A stretch of DNA of 64,000 nucleotides from Streptomyces sp. DH12 (GCF_020873895.1 NZ_JAHWGT010000017.1:97028-161027), one strand, 5' to 3'; shown: positions 44,759 through 52,988, numbered from the stretch's first letter. The notes: a model not told the origin generated them from the letters alone. Made by a program: numbers and translations.

Positions 44759-44848
44759 TCAACAGCAGGAACAGCAACAGCGCGCGTGGACAGCGCGGCG
44801 GAACCCACGGGCATCGTGGGTCGCGAAGGGCGCTGTGGTCGCTGGCAT
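44759..44848 (-). CDS. Poly-cysteine leader peptide ORF upstream of cysteine dioxygenase
   Basis: 29 codons from ATG 44848 to TGA 44759. The end reads RCCCSCC-stop: codons TGT TGC TGT TCC TGC TGT TGA. Five Cys in six codons directly before a stop is what cysteine-sensing leader peptides look like; poly-Cys leaderless uORFs are a known cysteine-responsive attenuation mechanism in mycobacteria. There is no properly spaced Shine-Dalgarno. A perfect TTGACA -35 lies at 44879-44884 and the ATG is 7 bases past the hexamer 17 bases downstream, which fits leaderless initiation. The rest of the peptide has no notable features. Confidence 0.72.
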   Translation of the reverse strand: MPATTAPFATHDARGFRRAVHARCCCSCC

Positions 44849-44855
44849 GCCCTCA

Positions 44856-44884
44856 AAGGTGGCCTGGCGCGAATCCTCTGTCAA
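44856..44884 (-). promoter_or_regulatory. Candidate promoter for the poly-Cys leader and cysteine dioxygenase
   Basis: Minus strand: TTGACA (44884-44879), 17-base spacer, weak -10 CACCTT (44861-44856), then 7 bases to the leader ATG at 44848. The -35 is perfect and the -10 poor. Confidence 0.45.
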
Positions 44885-45180
44885 CCCGATGCCCGGTTTG
44901 GCCGCAATGTTTCACCTCATCCGGTTACTGGGCCGGGAGAAAGGTTTGTGCGGCGGGAGTCGGGGACACATGGCGCAGGAACCGCCCGCGCAAACGCCCC
45001 CGAGCGGTCGTGACCTGACTGTGATCCGGATCGCTTCGGCGAACCGGCCGCAACACGGCCGACGTTAGGGACGTCCTCCACGGGAGAGACGTCATGGACG
45101 GAGCGCGGAAGGAGCGGCGGGTGTCTCATTTTTACCGATATGAACACTTACCGCATACCTTTGGTTCCGCAGAGTGAATA
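44885..45180. other. Intergenic stretch upstream of the cysteine dioxygenase leader and whiB
   Basis: With the leader features, this completes the 688-base gap before whiB. 45121-45180 is AT-rich (catttttaccgatatgaac) and belongs to the whiB upstream region. No credible protein-coding gene was found; short ORFs on either strand lack good codon bias. Confidence 0.4.
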
Positions 45181-45241
45181 CCGGGCCCAATAGCAGATCC
45201 CAGCTTGACTGCCCCGGAGCTACACACTTGTAATTTCACTC
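45172..45241 (+). promoter_or_regulatory. whiB promoter flanked by BldD-like half-sites
   Basis: -35 TTGACT (45205-45210), 18-base spacer, -10 TGTAAT (45229-45234). The promoter is bracketed by GAGTGAA (45172-45178) and its exact complement TTCACTC (45235-45241), 56 bases apart. AGTGA/TCACT are the half-sites of BldD, a known direct repressor of many developmental genes, whiB reportedly among them. The promoter is seen; the regulator assignment is inferred. Confidence 0.6.
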
Positions 45242-45310
45242 GTGTCGTTCGGCCGGAAAAAAGGGAAACGGCGGCATCACGGGGATGTTGATGACAGACG
45301 AGGGGCGCAC

Positions 45311-45574
45311 ATGACCGAGTTGTTCCAGGAGCTGCTGGTCGAGGACGCGGACGAGGAACTCGGCTGGCAGGAGCGCGCGTTGTGCGCCCAGACCGACCCC
45401 GAGTCCTTCTTCCCCGAGAAGGGCGGATCCACGCGCGAGGCAAAGAAGGTATGCCTTGCCTGTGAAGTCCGTTCGGAATGCCTCGAATACGCACTGGCCA
45501 ATGACGAGAGATTCGGAATCTGGGGCGGCCTCTCCGAGCGTGAGCGCCGCCGTCTGAAGAAGGCGGCCGTCTGA
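45311..45574 (+). CDS. whiB: WhiB, iron-sulfur developmental regulator
   Basis: 87 aa, the exact size of Streptomyces WhiB. Four Fe-S cysteines: ALCAQTDPESFFPEKGG, KKVCLACEVRSECLEYAL (C-x2-C-x5-C). Then the helical GIWGGLSERERRRLKK turn/basic motif that contacts DNA and partner proteins. WhiB works with WhiA to switch from aerial growth to sporulation septation. The start at 45311 follows GAGGGG; the in-frame upstream ATG-like codons would add 23 residues not found in WhiB. Preceded by a consensus-like promoter and followed by a hairpin. Confidence 0.97.
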   Translation: MTELFQELLVEDADEELGWQERALCAQTDPESFFPEKGGSTREAKKVCLACEVRSECLEYALANDERFGIWGGLSERERRRLKKAAV

Positions 45575-45579
45575 CCCTC

Positions 45580-45610
45580 CCGGACCGCGGCCCCGTGGGG
45601 ACCGCGCCGG
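45580..45610 (+). terminator. Hairpin after whiB
   Basis: CGCGGCCCC (45586-45594) pairs with GGGGaCCGCG (45597-45606, one bulged A), with flanking ccgg/ccgg extending the stem. It lies six bases past the whiB stop. Confidence 0.55.
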
Positions 45611-46228
45611 CGGGTACGGGGCCCGCACCCGTGGCCACCCGCCCGCCTCAGGCCCCGCCACCTCGGGCGGGCCGCCCAGCCGACCCGGGCAGGCCGCCGC
45701 CCCGCGCGCAGCGCCGCGGCAGTACGCGGGCAGCCCCGCCAGGGGCCCCGGGCCGCCCCCTGGGGGCCGCCGCAGCGCCACCCCGGCCCGGGATGCGCGC
45801 CGCCGTACGTACCCGGACCACCACCGCCCGCGCCGGCCCGCCGTCGTCGGCCGCGCCGCCACGGCGCCCGCCTGACCAGGGGGCGGACTCCGCCGACCAG
45901 CGCGCAGGCCCCCTCCGGCCGCCGTCCTGGCCCACCGGCCCGGCCGCCGCCCTGGCCCACCGGGCCTCGGCCGTCTTCCCCGGCAACCGCCCTCGGCAAC
46001 CGCCCCCGGCCACCGGGCCCGGCGCCCGCCGACCCCGGGCCGTCGGCCGCCGACGGCCCTCCCCACCGCGGACGACGACCGCCCCGCACCCCGCCGACCG
46101 CCCGCCGCCCGTGGTCTGTCCACAGGCGGCGGACCGCTGTCGTGCCAGCCATTAGTGTGGAGCCCCGTCAAAGACGCTCCGACGCCCCGCGACGCGGGCG
46201 ACCCCCCGGCCGGAGGGCCCGTACCTCG
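45611..46228. other. GC-rich intergenic region between whiB and the giant glycosyltransferase
   Basis: About 620 bases. Reading frames on both strands are open because of GC content but give only Pro/Ala/Arg-rich low-complexity products without homology-like features. A possible -10 (TAGTGT, 46153-46158) for the downstream gene is the only signal noted. Confidence 0.4.
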
Positions 46229-49200
46229 ATGTCCGCCACCACAGCCGCGTTTTCCGCCGCATCCCCGCCGCAGCAGCCCGAGTTCCCGCGGCACGTCGTC
46301 ACCGCCGTGCTCGTCTCCCACGACGGGGCCCGCTGGCTGCCGGACGCCCTCGCCGGACTCCTCGGTCAGGAGCGGCCCGTGCAGTACGCCGTCGCCGCCG
46401 ACACCGGCAGCGCCGACGACTCCGCCCGTCTCGTCGGCGAGGCCCTCGGCGACGAGCGGGTGCTGCACCTCGCCCGCCGGACCGGCTTCGGCGCCGCCGT
46501 CGACGAGGCCGTGCGCTCCGCACCCGTCCTCGGCCCCGACGACCTGCCGTACCTGAAGCGGCCCAGCGGCTGGGACCCCGCCAGCAGGACCTGGCGCGAC
46601 GACGCCTACGACCAGCCGGAGCTGCCCCACGGCGAACCGGTCCAGTGGCTGTGGCTCCTCCACGACGACTGCGCCCCCGCCCCCGACGCCCTCGCCGAAC
46701 TGCTCCGCGTCGCCGACTCCGACGCGTACGCCGCCGTCGTCGGCCCCAAGCTCCTCGGCTGGTACGACCGCAAGCAGCTCCTCGAAGTCGGCGTCTCCAT
46801 CGCCAACAGCGGCCGCCGCTGGACCGGCCTCGACCGCCGCGAGCAGGACCAGGGCCAGCACGACCAGATCCGCCCCGTCCTGTCCGTCTCCAGCGCCGGC
46901 ATGCTCGTGCGCCGCGACGTCTTCGAGGAGCTCGGCGGCTTCGACCGCCGCCTGCCCCTCATGCGCGACGACGTCGACCTGTGCTGGCGCGTCCACACCG
47001 CGGGCCACCGCGTCCTCGTCGCCCCCGACGCCGTCGTCCGCCACGCCGAGGCGGCCTCCCGCGAGCGCCGCACCGTCGACTGCGCCGGCCGCTCCGTCGC
47101 CAACCCGCACCGCGTCGACAAGGCCGGAGCCGTCTACACCCTCCTCGCCAACGCGCGCGGAGCCGCCCTGCCGTACGTCTTCGTCCGGCTCCTGCTCGGC
47201 ACCCTGCTGCGCACCCTGGCCTACCTCGTGGGCAAGGCACCCGTCCAGGCCGTCGACGAGGTCATGGGCCTCTTCGGCGTCCTGCTCCGCCCCGGGCGGA
47301 TCCTCGCCGCCCGCCGCAGACGCGCCTCCCGCGCCGTCGACGCCGCCGAACTGCGGCCCCTCTTCCCGCCCCCGGGCGCCACCGTCCGCGCCACCGTCGA
47401 ACAGGTCGCCTCCAACATGGGCGGCGGCGACGCCGACGCGGGCGGCTCGCGGCACGGCGCCGTCGAGTCCGGCCCCGGCGGCGACGACGCCGACTACCTG
47501 GAGATCGAGCAGTTCGCCCGGCTCAAGAAGATCGCCCGCAAGCCGGGCCCGGTCCTCTTCGCCCTGCTCCTCCTCGTCTCCCTCGTCGCCTGCCGCGGCC
47601 TCTTCGGCGGCGGCTCCCTCGCCGGCGGCGCCCTCCTGCCCGTCCCCGACACCGTCGGCGAGCTGTGGGGCCGGTACGCCGACGCCTGGCACCCCCTGGG
47701 CACCGGCGGCACCCAGAGCGCCCCGCCCTACCTCGCCCTCCTCGCCGGCCTGTCCGGGCTCTTCCTCGGCTCCACCGGCTTCGCCCTGACGGTGCTGCTC
47801 GTCTGCTCGGTGCCGCTCGCCGGCTTCACCGCCTACTTCGCCTCGCGCTCCCTCGTCGAGTCCCGGCTCCTGCGCGCGTGGGGCGCCGTCGCCTACGCCT
47901 TCCTGCCCGCCGCCACCGGCGCCCTCGCCACCGGCCGCCTCGGCACGGCCGTCCTCGCGATCGTCCTGCCCCTGGTGGCCCGCGCCGCCGTCGCCGCCTA
48001 CGGGCTGCGCGGCGGCGGCCGCGGCGCCCCCCGCGGCAGCTGGCGCGCCACCTGGGCGTACACCTTCCTGCTCACCTTCACGATGGCGTTCACGCCCGTC
48101 GTGTGGCCGCTCGCCGTCGTCCTCGGCGTCGCCGCCCTCGCCCTGCGCCGCGACGACATCACCGCCTACGGGCTGCGCCTCGTCGCCGTCGCCGGCACGC
48201 CGCTGCTGCTCCTCGCCCCCTGGTCGCTGACCCTGCTGACCGACCCGGCCGCCTTCCTGACGGAGGCCGGCACGCGGATCCGCACCGGCCCGGCCTCCGC
48301 GCTCGACCTCCTCGGCACCAGCCCCGGCGGCCCCCGCACGGTCGGCGGCCTCGTCCTGATCGGCCTCGTCCTCGCCGCCCTCGCCGCCCTGCTCCGCGCC
48401 GAGCGGCGCTTCGCCGTCCACTGCGCCTGGGCCGTCGCCCTCGTCGCCCTCCTCTTCGCCGTCCTCACCAACGGCTCCGGCGAGCACGGCACCGGCTGGG
48501 CCGGCCCCGCCACCCTCGTGTACGGCCTCGCCCTGCTCGCCGCCGGCATGCTCGGCGCCGAGGGCGGCCGCACCCGCGTCGCCGCCCAGAGCTTCGGCTG
48601 GCGCCAGCCCGTCGCCGCGCTCATCGCCCTCGCCGCCGCCGTCGGCCCCCTCGTCTCCGCCGTGACGTGGATGATCGGCGGCGCCGCCGGACCGCTGGAG
48701 CGCCGCGACCCCACGCAGGTCCCGGCGTTCGTCGCCGAGGAGAGCGGCACCCGCGACCAGCCGCGCACCCTCGTCCTCGACGGCCCCTCCACCGCCCAGG
48801 TCGGTTACGCCCTCGTGCGCGGCTCCGGCGCCCGCCTCGGCGACGCCGAGCTGACCGCCACGGCCGGCGGCGACCCGCGCCTCGACAAGGTCGTCGCGCA
48901 CCTCGTCGCCGGCTCCGGCGCGGACCAAACCGCCGAGCTGAGGGGCTTCGCCATCCGGTACGTGCTCGTCCGCGACGGCGCCCCGCGCGAAATGGGCCGC
49001 GTCCTCGACGCCACCCCCGGCCTCAGCCGGCTCAGCCAGCGCGACGGCAGCGCCCTGTGGCGGGTCGACCGCCAGGTCGCCCGCGTCGTCATCGTCCCCG
49101 GGGCCGCCGCCGGCGGGGGCGAGCCGCAGCCCGTCGGCTCCGGCCCGGTCGAGGCCCACGACGACATCCCCGCCGGCGGGCCGGGCAGGATCCTGCGCGT

Positions 49201-49984
49201 CGCGGACCGCGCCGACGACGGTTGGCGGGCCACCCTCGACGGTGAGCCCCTGGAGAAGACCACCGTCGACGGCTGGGCCCAGGGCTTCGAACTCCCCACC
49301 CACGGCGGCCGCCTCGACCTGACGTACCGGGCGCCCCTCACCCACGCCGCGTGGATCTGGGCCCAGTGCTCCCTCGCCGTCTTCCTGCTCGTCCTGGCCC
49401 TGCCCGGCCGCCGCCGCGACGTCGACGACGACCTGCCGGAGGAGGCCGTCGCCCTGCCCGCCCAGGACACCACCGGCGACGGCCGCCGCGCCCGCCGGCT
49501 GCGCGCCGCCGCCGACACCGACGGCGCCGGGATCGAGGCCCACGAGCCCGACCCGGCGGCCGACGCCGACCCGTACGCCATGCCGGCCCCCGGCAGCCGC
49601 CCCGCCACCGACTGGGGCGACGCCCCCGGCGTCCCCGCCCCGCCGGCCGCCCCCGACCACGGCGGCTCGCCCTACGGGGAGCCGTACGCCCAGCCGTACG
49701 GCCGGCAGCCGCACGACCGGCAGTCATACGCCCGACAGCCCCACGACGGGCAGCCGTACGCCCCGCAGCCGGAGGCACCCCACCAGGCGCCCCACGGCGG
49801 CGCCGCCGCGTACCGGCAGTACGACCCGTCCGAGCCGTACGACCCCTCCGCGTACGGCGTCCCGTACGACCCGCAGCAGCACGACCCGCAGCAGTACGAC
49901 CCGCGGTATCCGTACCCGCAGGACCGGTACGACCCGTACGGCCACGAGAACGAGCAGCGTCCCGACGGGAGCAGCCACCAGTGA
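46229..49984 (+). CDS. Very large GT2-domain membrane protein
   Basis: 1251 aa. Residues ~20-330 are a family 2 glycosyltransferase: VTAVLVSHDGARWLPDALAGLLGQ, YAVAADTGSADDSA, WLWLLHDDCAPAPDAL (DDxCAP), FEELGGFDRRLPLMRDDVDLCWRV (catalytic DDVD). About 12 membrane helices follow (residues ~440-840), then an extracytoplasmic domain of ~250 residues (DQPRTLVLDGPSTAQVGYALV, ILRVADRADDGWRATLDGEPLEK) and a last helix. The cytoplasmic tail (residues ~1110-1251) is Pro/Tyr/Gln/His repetitive (DPQQHDPQQYDPR...). Start ATG 46229 after GGAGGG. Overlaps the next gene by 4 bases. Conserved near whiB in actinobacteria; substrate unknown. Confidence 0.88.
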   Translation: MSATTAAFSAASPPQQPEFPRHVVTAVLVSHDGARWLPDALAGLLGQERPVQYAVAADTGSADDSARLVGEALGDERVLHLARRTGFGAAVDEAVRSAPVLGPDDLPYLKRPSGWDPASRTWRDDAYDQPELPHGEPVQWLWLLHDDCAPAPDALAELLRVADSDAYAAVVGPKLLGWYDRKQLLEVGVSIANSGRRWTGLDRREQDQGQHDQIRPVLSVSSAGMLVRRDVFEELGGFDRRLPLMRDDVDLCWRVHTAGHRVLVAPDAVVRHAEAASRERRTVDCAGRSVANPHRVDKAGAVYTLLANARGAALPYVFVRLLLGTLLRTLAYLVGKAPVQAVDEVMGLFGVLLRPGRILAARRRRASRAVDAAELRPLFPPPGATVRATVEQVASNMGGGDADAGGSRHGAVESGPGGDDADYLEIEQFARLKKIARKPGPVLFALLLLVSLVACRGLFGGGSLAGGALLPVPDTVGELWGRYADAWHPLGTGGTQSAPPYLALLAGLSGLFLGSTGFALTVLLVCSVPLAGFTAYFASRSLVESRLLRAWGAVAYAFLPAATGALATGRLGTAVLAIVLPLVARAAVAAYGLRGGGRGAPRGSWRATWAYTFLLTFTMAFTPVVWPLAVVLGVAALALRRDDITAYGLRLVAVAGTPLLLLAPWSLTLLTDPAAFLTEAGTRIRTGPASALDLLGTSPGGPRTVGGLVLIGLVLAALAALLRAERRFAVHCAWAVALVALLFAVLTNGSGEHGTGWAGPATLVYGLALLAAGMLGAEGGRTRVAAQSFGWRQPVAALIALAAAVGPLVSAVTWMIGGAAGPLERRDPTQVPAFVAEESGTRDQPRTLVLDGPSTAQVGYALVRGSGARLGDAELTATAGGDPRLDKVVAHLVAGSGADQTAELRGFAIRYVLVRDGAPREMGRVLDATPGLSRLSQRDGSALWRVDRQVARVVIVPGAAAGGGEPQPVGSGPVEAHDDIPAGGPGRILRVADRADDGWRATLDGEPLEKTTVDGWAQGFELPTHGGRLDLTYRAPLTHAAWIWAQCSLAVFLLVLALPGRRRDVDDDLPEEAVALPAQDTTGDGRRARRLRAAADTDGAGIEAHEPDPAADADPYAMPAPGSRPATDWGDAPGVPAPPAAPDHGGSPYGEPYAQPYGRQPHDRQSYARQPHDGQPYAPQPEAPHQAPHGGAAAYRQYDPSEPYDPSAYGVPYDPQQHDPQQYDPRYPYPQDRYDPYGHENEQRPDGSSHQ

Positions 49985-51588
49985 ACCGCAGCACCCTCTC
50001 CCTCCTCGCGGCCGCGACGGCCCTGGCGGCCCTCACCGGGGTCGCCACGTTCACCGCGCCCGCCCCCGACGCCGCCACCGCCGCCGGCGCGGCGCCCGCC
50101 CGGCTGCCCGTCGAGCGCAGCAGCCTGCTGTGCCCGGCGCCGAGCTCCTCCGAGGTCGCCGAGACGACGTACACCTCCTTCACCCCCGGCGCCGGCGACG
50201 CCCCCGGCGGCACGGCACCCGGTACGGGCGGGGCCGGCGGGGCGAAGGTGCCGGACCTCGCCGAGCTGAAGCCGTCCGCCGCCGTCCAGGACACGACCGC
50301 CGCCCCTGGGAAGGCGGACGCGCGGAAGGCAGACAAGCCGGCCGACACCGCCGACGCGGCCGCCGCCAAGAAGCCGCCGGCCGCCGAGAAGGCCGTCCTC
50401 ACCGCCACCGCGCCCGGCAAGCCCGTCGCGGCGCAGGCGGACGGCGCCGACGCGCCCGCCCTCATCGGCGTCGCCTCCGGCCGCCTCGCCCCCGGCTGGA
50501 CCACCCAGCAGACGACGCTCGTCCCGGCCGGCGGCGCGCGCGGCCTGCTCGGCGTCGGCTGCTCGGCGCCCGACACCGCCTTCTGGTTCCCCGGCACCTC
50601 CACCGCCGAGAACCGGCGCGACTACGTCCACCTCACCAACCCCGACGACAGCGCCGCCGTCGTCGACGTCGAGCTGTTCGGACCCGAGGGCCCGCTCAAG
50701 TCGCAGCTCACCGACGGCATCCCCGTCCCCGCCCGCTCCAGCGTCCCGGTCCTGCTGTCCACGCTGACCGCCGACCCGGCCACCTCCGACGTCACCGTGC
50801 ACGTCACGACGCGCAGCGGCCGCGTCGGCGCCGTCGTCCGCTCCGCCGTCGACCAGCTCGGCAGCGACTGGCTGCCCGCCTCCGCCGACCCGGCCGGCAC
50901 GCTCGTCCTGCCCGGCATCCCCGCCGACGCCACGTCCGTGCAGCTCATCGCCTACACGCCGGGCGAGGACGACGCCGAGATGAGGATCCAGCTCGTCGGC
51001 GCGACCGGCACGATCACCCCCGCCGTCCAGGAGACGATCCGCGTCAAGTCGCGGATGACCGCCTCAGCCGACCTCAAGGGCCTCACCAACGGCGAGGCCG
51101 GCGCGCTGCTGCTCACCCCCGCCCAGAAGAGCAGGGCCACGCCCGTCGTCGCCGCTCTGCGCGTGATCCGGGGCTCCGGTGAGAAGCAGGAGGTCGCGTT
51201 CATCCCGGCGACCGGCCCGGTGGGGGAGCAGGCGACCGTCGCCGACAACCGCGCCAAGGGCACCACCCTCTCCCTCACCGCGCCCGCCGGGGCCGCCGAG
51301 GTCGAGGTGACGGCGTCCGCCGGGACGGAGGGCGGCACGCCCACGACCAAGACGTACACGGTGAAGGCGGGCACCACCCTGTCCGTGACCCCGCCCGTAC
51401 CGGCCGGGCTCAAGGGCTCCTACGCCCTGACCGTCCGGACCGTCTCCGGCGGCCCCGTGCACGCCGCGCGCATGCTGGCCCTGCCGCAGGACGGCATCGC
51501 GATGTTCACCGTCCAGACCCTCGCCGACGACCGCGGCAGGGTGGCCGTCCCGCGCGCGCAACAGGACCTGTCGGTCCTGGAGGACTGA
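49981..51588 (+). CDS. Secreted/anchored DUF5719 protein
   Basis: 535 aa. Signal-peptide-like N-terminus (STLSLLAAATALAALTGVATFTA), then a ~120-residue Ala/Pro/Lys linker. A conserved beta-rich part follows (GVGCSAPDTAFWFPGTSTAENRRDYVHLTNPDDSAAVVDVELFGPEGPL and SVPVLLSTLTADPATSDVTVHVTTRSGRVGAVVRSAVDQLGSDWLPAS), characteristic of DUF5719. GTG start overlaps the stop of the giant GT2 gene by 4 bases, so the two are made together. Its tight coupling suggests an extracellular partner of that enzyme. No catalytic motif seen. Confidence 0.85.
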   Translation: MNRSTLSLLAAATALAALTGVATFTAPAPDAATAAGAAPARLPVERSSLLCPAPSSSEVAETTYTSFTPGAGDAPGGTAPGTGGAGGAKVPDLAELKPSAAVQDTTAAPGKADARKADKPADTADAAAAKKPPAAEKAVLTATAPGKPVAAQADGADAPALIGVASGRLAPGWTTQQTTLVPAGGARGLLGVGCSAPDTAFWFPGTSTAENRRDYVHLTNPDDSAAVVDVELFGPEGPLKSQLTDGIPVPARSSVPVLLSTLTADPATSDVTVHVTTRSGRVGAVVRSAVDQLGSDWLPASADPAGTLVLPGIPADATSVQLIAYTPGEDDAEMRIQLVGATGTITPAVQETIRVKSRMTASADLKGLTNGEAGALLLTPAQKSRATPVVAALRVIRGSGEKQEVAFIPATGPVGEQATVADNRAKGTTLSLTAPAGAAEVEVTASAGTEGGTPTTKTYTVKAGTTLSVTPPVPAGLKGSYALTVRTVSGGPVHAARMLALPQDGIAMFTVQTLADDRGRVAVPRAQQDLSVLED

Positions 51589-51636
51589 CCGGGCCGAGCA
51601 CCCCCGGGGGAGGCCCGCCCCCCGGCGCCCGTCAGT

Positions 51637-51773
51637 CGGCCGACGGCAGCGGAGGGGCCGTGGCGGGTCGCCCCCGCAGAGGTCGGCGGCGTCATGGGGG
51701 TGACTTCCCGCGGTACGCGAGGCCGCCGACCCCGAGGAGGTGACCCGGCGCGGCCCCGACCCCACCCACCGTC
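51637..51773 (+). repeat. ~135-bp double-stem palindromic element, copy B
   Basis: Second copy of the element at 18971-19105, in the opposite orientation. Outer stem: 51654-51669 (ggggccgtggcgggtc) with 51742-51757; inner stem: 51681-51690 (ggtcggcggc) with 51722-51731 (gccgccgacc). Between copies a C-G pair in the inner stem is replaced by U-A, a compensatory change. It lies between convergent genes (DUF5719 gene and metallopeptidase). Confidence 0.75.
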
Positions 51774-51838
51774 GCCCGCCGCCGCGTGGCGCCCCGGGGG
51801 ACGGGCCAGCGGAGGACCGGCGGCCGGCAGGGCGTCGG

Positions 51839-52267
51839 TCAGTCCTCCCCGTACCGCGGGTCCACCGACTCGGGCGCCAGCCCCAGCAGGTCGGCGACCT
51901 GCTCGACGACCACCTCGTGGACGAGCAGCGCCCGCTCGTCGCGGCTCTTGGCCCGCAGCTCCACCGGCCGCCGGTAGACGACCACGCGCGCGGACCGCTC
52001 GCGCGTCGCCGGTGCCGAGCTGCCCAGCGGCACCGAGTCGTCCGGCGCGGCCGGCACCTCCAGCACCATGAAGTCCACCTCGGCGAGCTGCGGCCACCGC
52101 CGCTCCAGCCGCTCCACGGAGTCCTGCACGAGGTCCCGGAACGTGTCCCCCCGGGAGGCGGACAGCGGCACCTGCGGCGGCGCCACGGGCCCGCGCATCC
52201 CGCGCCCGTGGCGGTCACGGCGGCGCGGGCGGGGCTCGGTCGGACGGGATGCTCCGGGACTGTCCAT
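51839..52267 (-). CDS. Zincin-like metallopeptidase-family protein
   Basis: 142 aa. Short single-domain protein with the minimal zincin motif LLVHEVVVEQVADLLG near residue 120 (HExxxEQ; a third metal ligand is not obvious in this family, PF06262). The upstream part has FRDLVQDSVERLERRWPQLAEVDFMVLEVP, the family's conserved beta strand. ATG at 52267 is chosen by family length. Conserved next to whiB and manB in actinobacteria. Protease activity is unproven. Confidence 0.83.
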   Translation of the reverse strand: MDSPGASRPTEPRPRRRDRHGRGMRGPVAPPQVPLSASRGDTFRDLVQDSVERLERRWPQLAEVDFMVLEVPAAPDDSVPLGSSAPATRERSARVVVYRRPVELRAKSRDERALLVHEVVVEQVADLLGLAPESVDPRYGED

Positions 52268-52607
52268 CACCTGACGCAGCGTAGCCCTCCCGAGCGCGCT
52301 GCGTGGCCCCGCACACCCCCACCGCCCCGGCCCGCCCCCGCACCGCCCGGGGTGCGATCCGGCCAGGCACCGGCGCGATCCGGCACGGCCTCCGATCGGC
52401 CCACACCCGCGAACCCCCCGAGCCGCCCCCCGCACCCCCGGCGGACCGGCCGCCCCGCGCCCCACCGCGCCCGCCCGCGCACCCGTCCCCGCAGGTCCGG
52501 GCGGCCCTCCCGCACCCCTCTGTGCCCGACGTCACACCGCGACACGGGCGAGTGACCTGGTGGAGAGTCGTCGCGGCCCGCTCAAGAGTGCGGTACCGTC
52601 CAACGTC
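52268..52607. other. Divergent intergenic region upstream of the metallopeptidase and DUF3499 genes
   Basis: 340 bases, GC-rich and Pro-coding in several frames, without a credible ORF. A possible -10 (TACCGT, 52594-52599) lies only eight bases before the DUF3499 GTG, which would make that mRNA almost leaderless. Nothing else supported. Confidence 0.35.
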
Positions 52608-52988
52608 GTGAGCCCTGTACGTCGCTGTTCGCGCACCGCGTGCGGCCGCCCTGCCGTCGCGACACTGACGTACGTCTATGCCGACTCGACCGCGGTCCTC
52701 GGCCCGCTCGCCACCTACGCCGAACCCCACTGCTACGACCTGTGCGCCGAGCACAGCGAGCGCCTCACCGCGCCCCGCGGCTGGGAGGTCGTCCGCCTCT
52801 CCGACGCCTCCGGCCCCACGCGCCCCAGCGGTGACGACCTGGAGGCCCTCGCCAACGCCGTGCGCGAGGCCGCCCGCCCGCAGGAACGCACGGCCCAGGC
52901 CGGCGGCAAGTCCGGCGGCCGCGGCGGGGACCCCGTCGAGGTCGGCCGCCGCGGGCACCTGCGCGTCCTGCGCTCCCCGGACTCCTGA
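52608..52988 (+). CDS. DUF3499 zinc-ribbon protein
   Basis: 126 aa. Starts SPVRRCSRTACGRPAVATLTYVYADSTAVLGPL, with Cys pairs in CSRTACG and CYDLCAEHSE that probably form a zinc ribbon. The C-terminal third is low complexity. GTG at 52608 matches the known family start; a GTG at 52560 would add residues outside the family. Conserved in actinobacteria between the whiB-region metallopeptidase and manB. Function unknown. Confidence 0.85.
   Translation: MSPVRRCSRTACGRPAVATLTYVYADSTAVLGPLATYAEPHCYDLCAEHSERLTAPRGWEVVRLSDASGPTRPSGDDLEALANAVREAARPQERTAQAGGKSGGRGGDPVEVGRRGHLRVLRSPDS

Noticed and set aside
44917-45147. A 76-codon minus-strand open frame upstream of the cysteine dioxygenase leader
   Set aside because: No codon bias typical of the organism and it crosses the AT-rich whiB upstream region; more likely regulatory DNA.
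45595-46155. A 186-codon open frame between whiB and the GT2 gene
   Set aside because: Pro/Ala/Arg low complexity, no ribosome site of note and no recognisable domain.
45236-49714. A long open frame on the minus strand opposite whiB and the giant GT2 gene
   Set aside because: It is an antisense by-product of high GC third positions; it has repetitive Gly/Ala/Arg/Glu composition and no domain signals, while the plus-strand genes have clear motifs.
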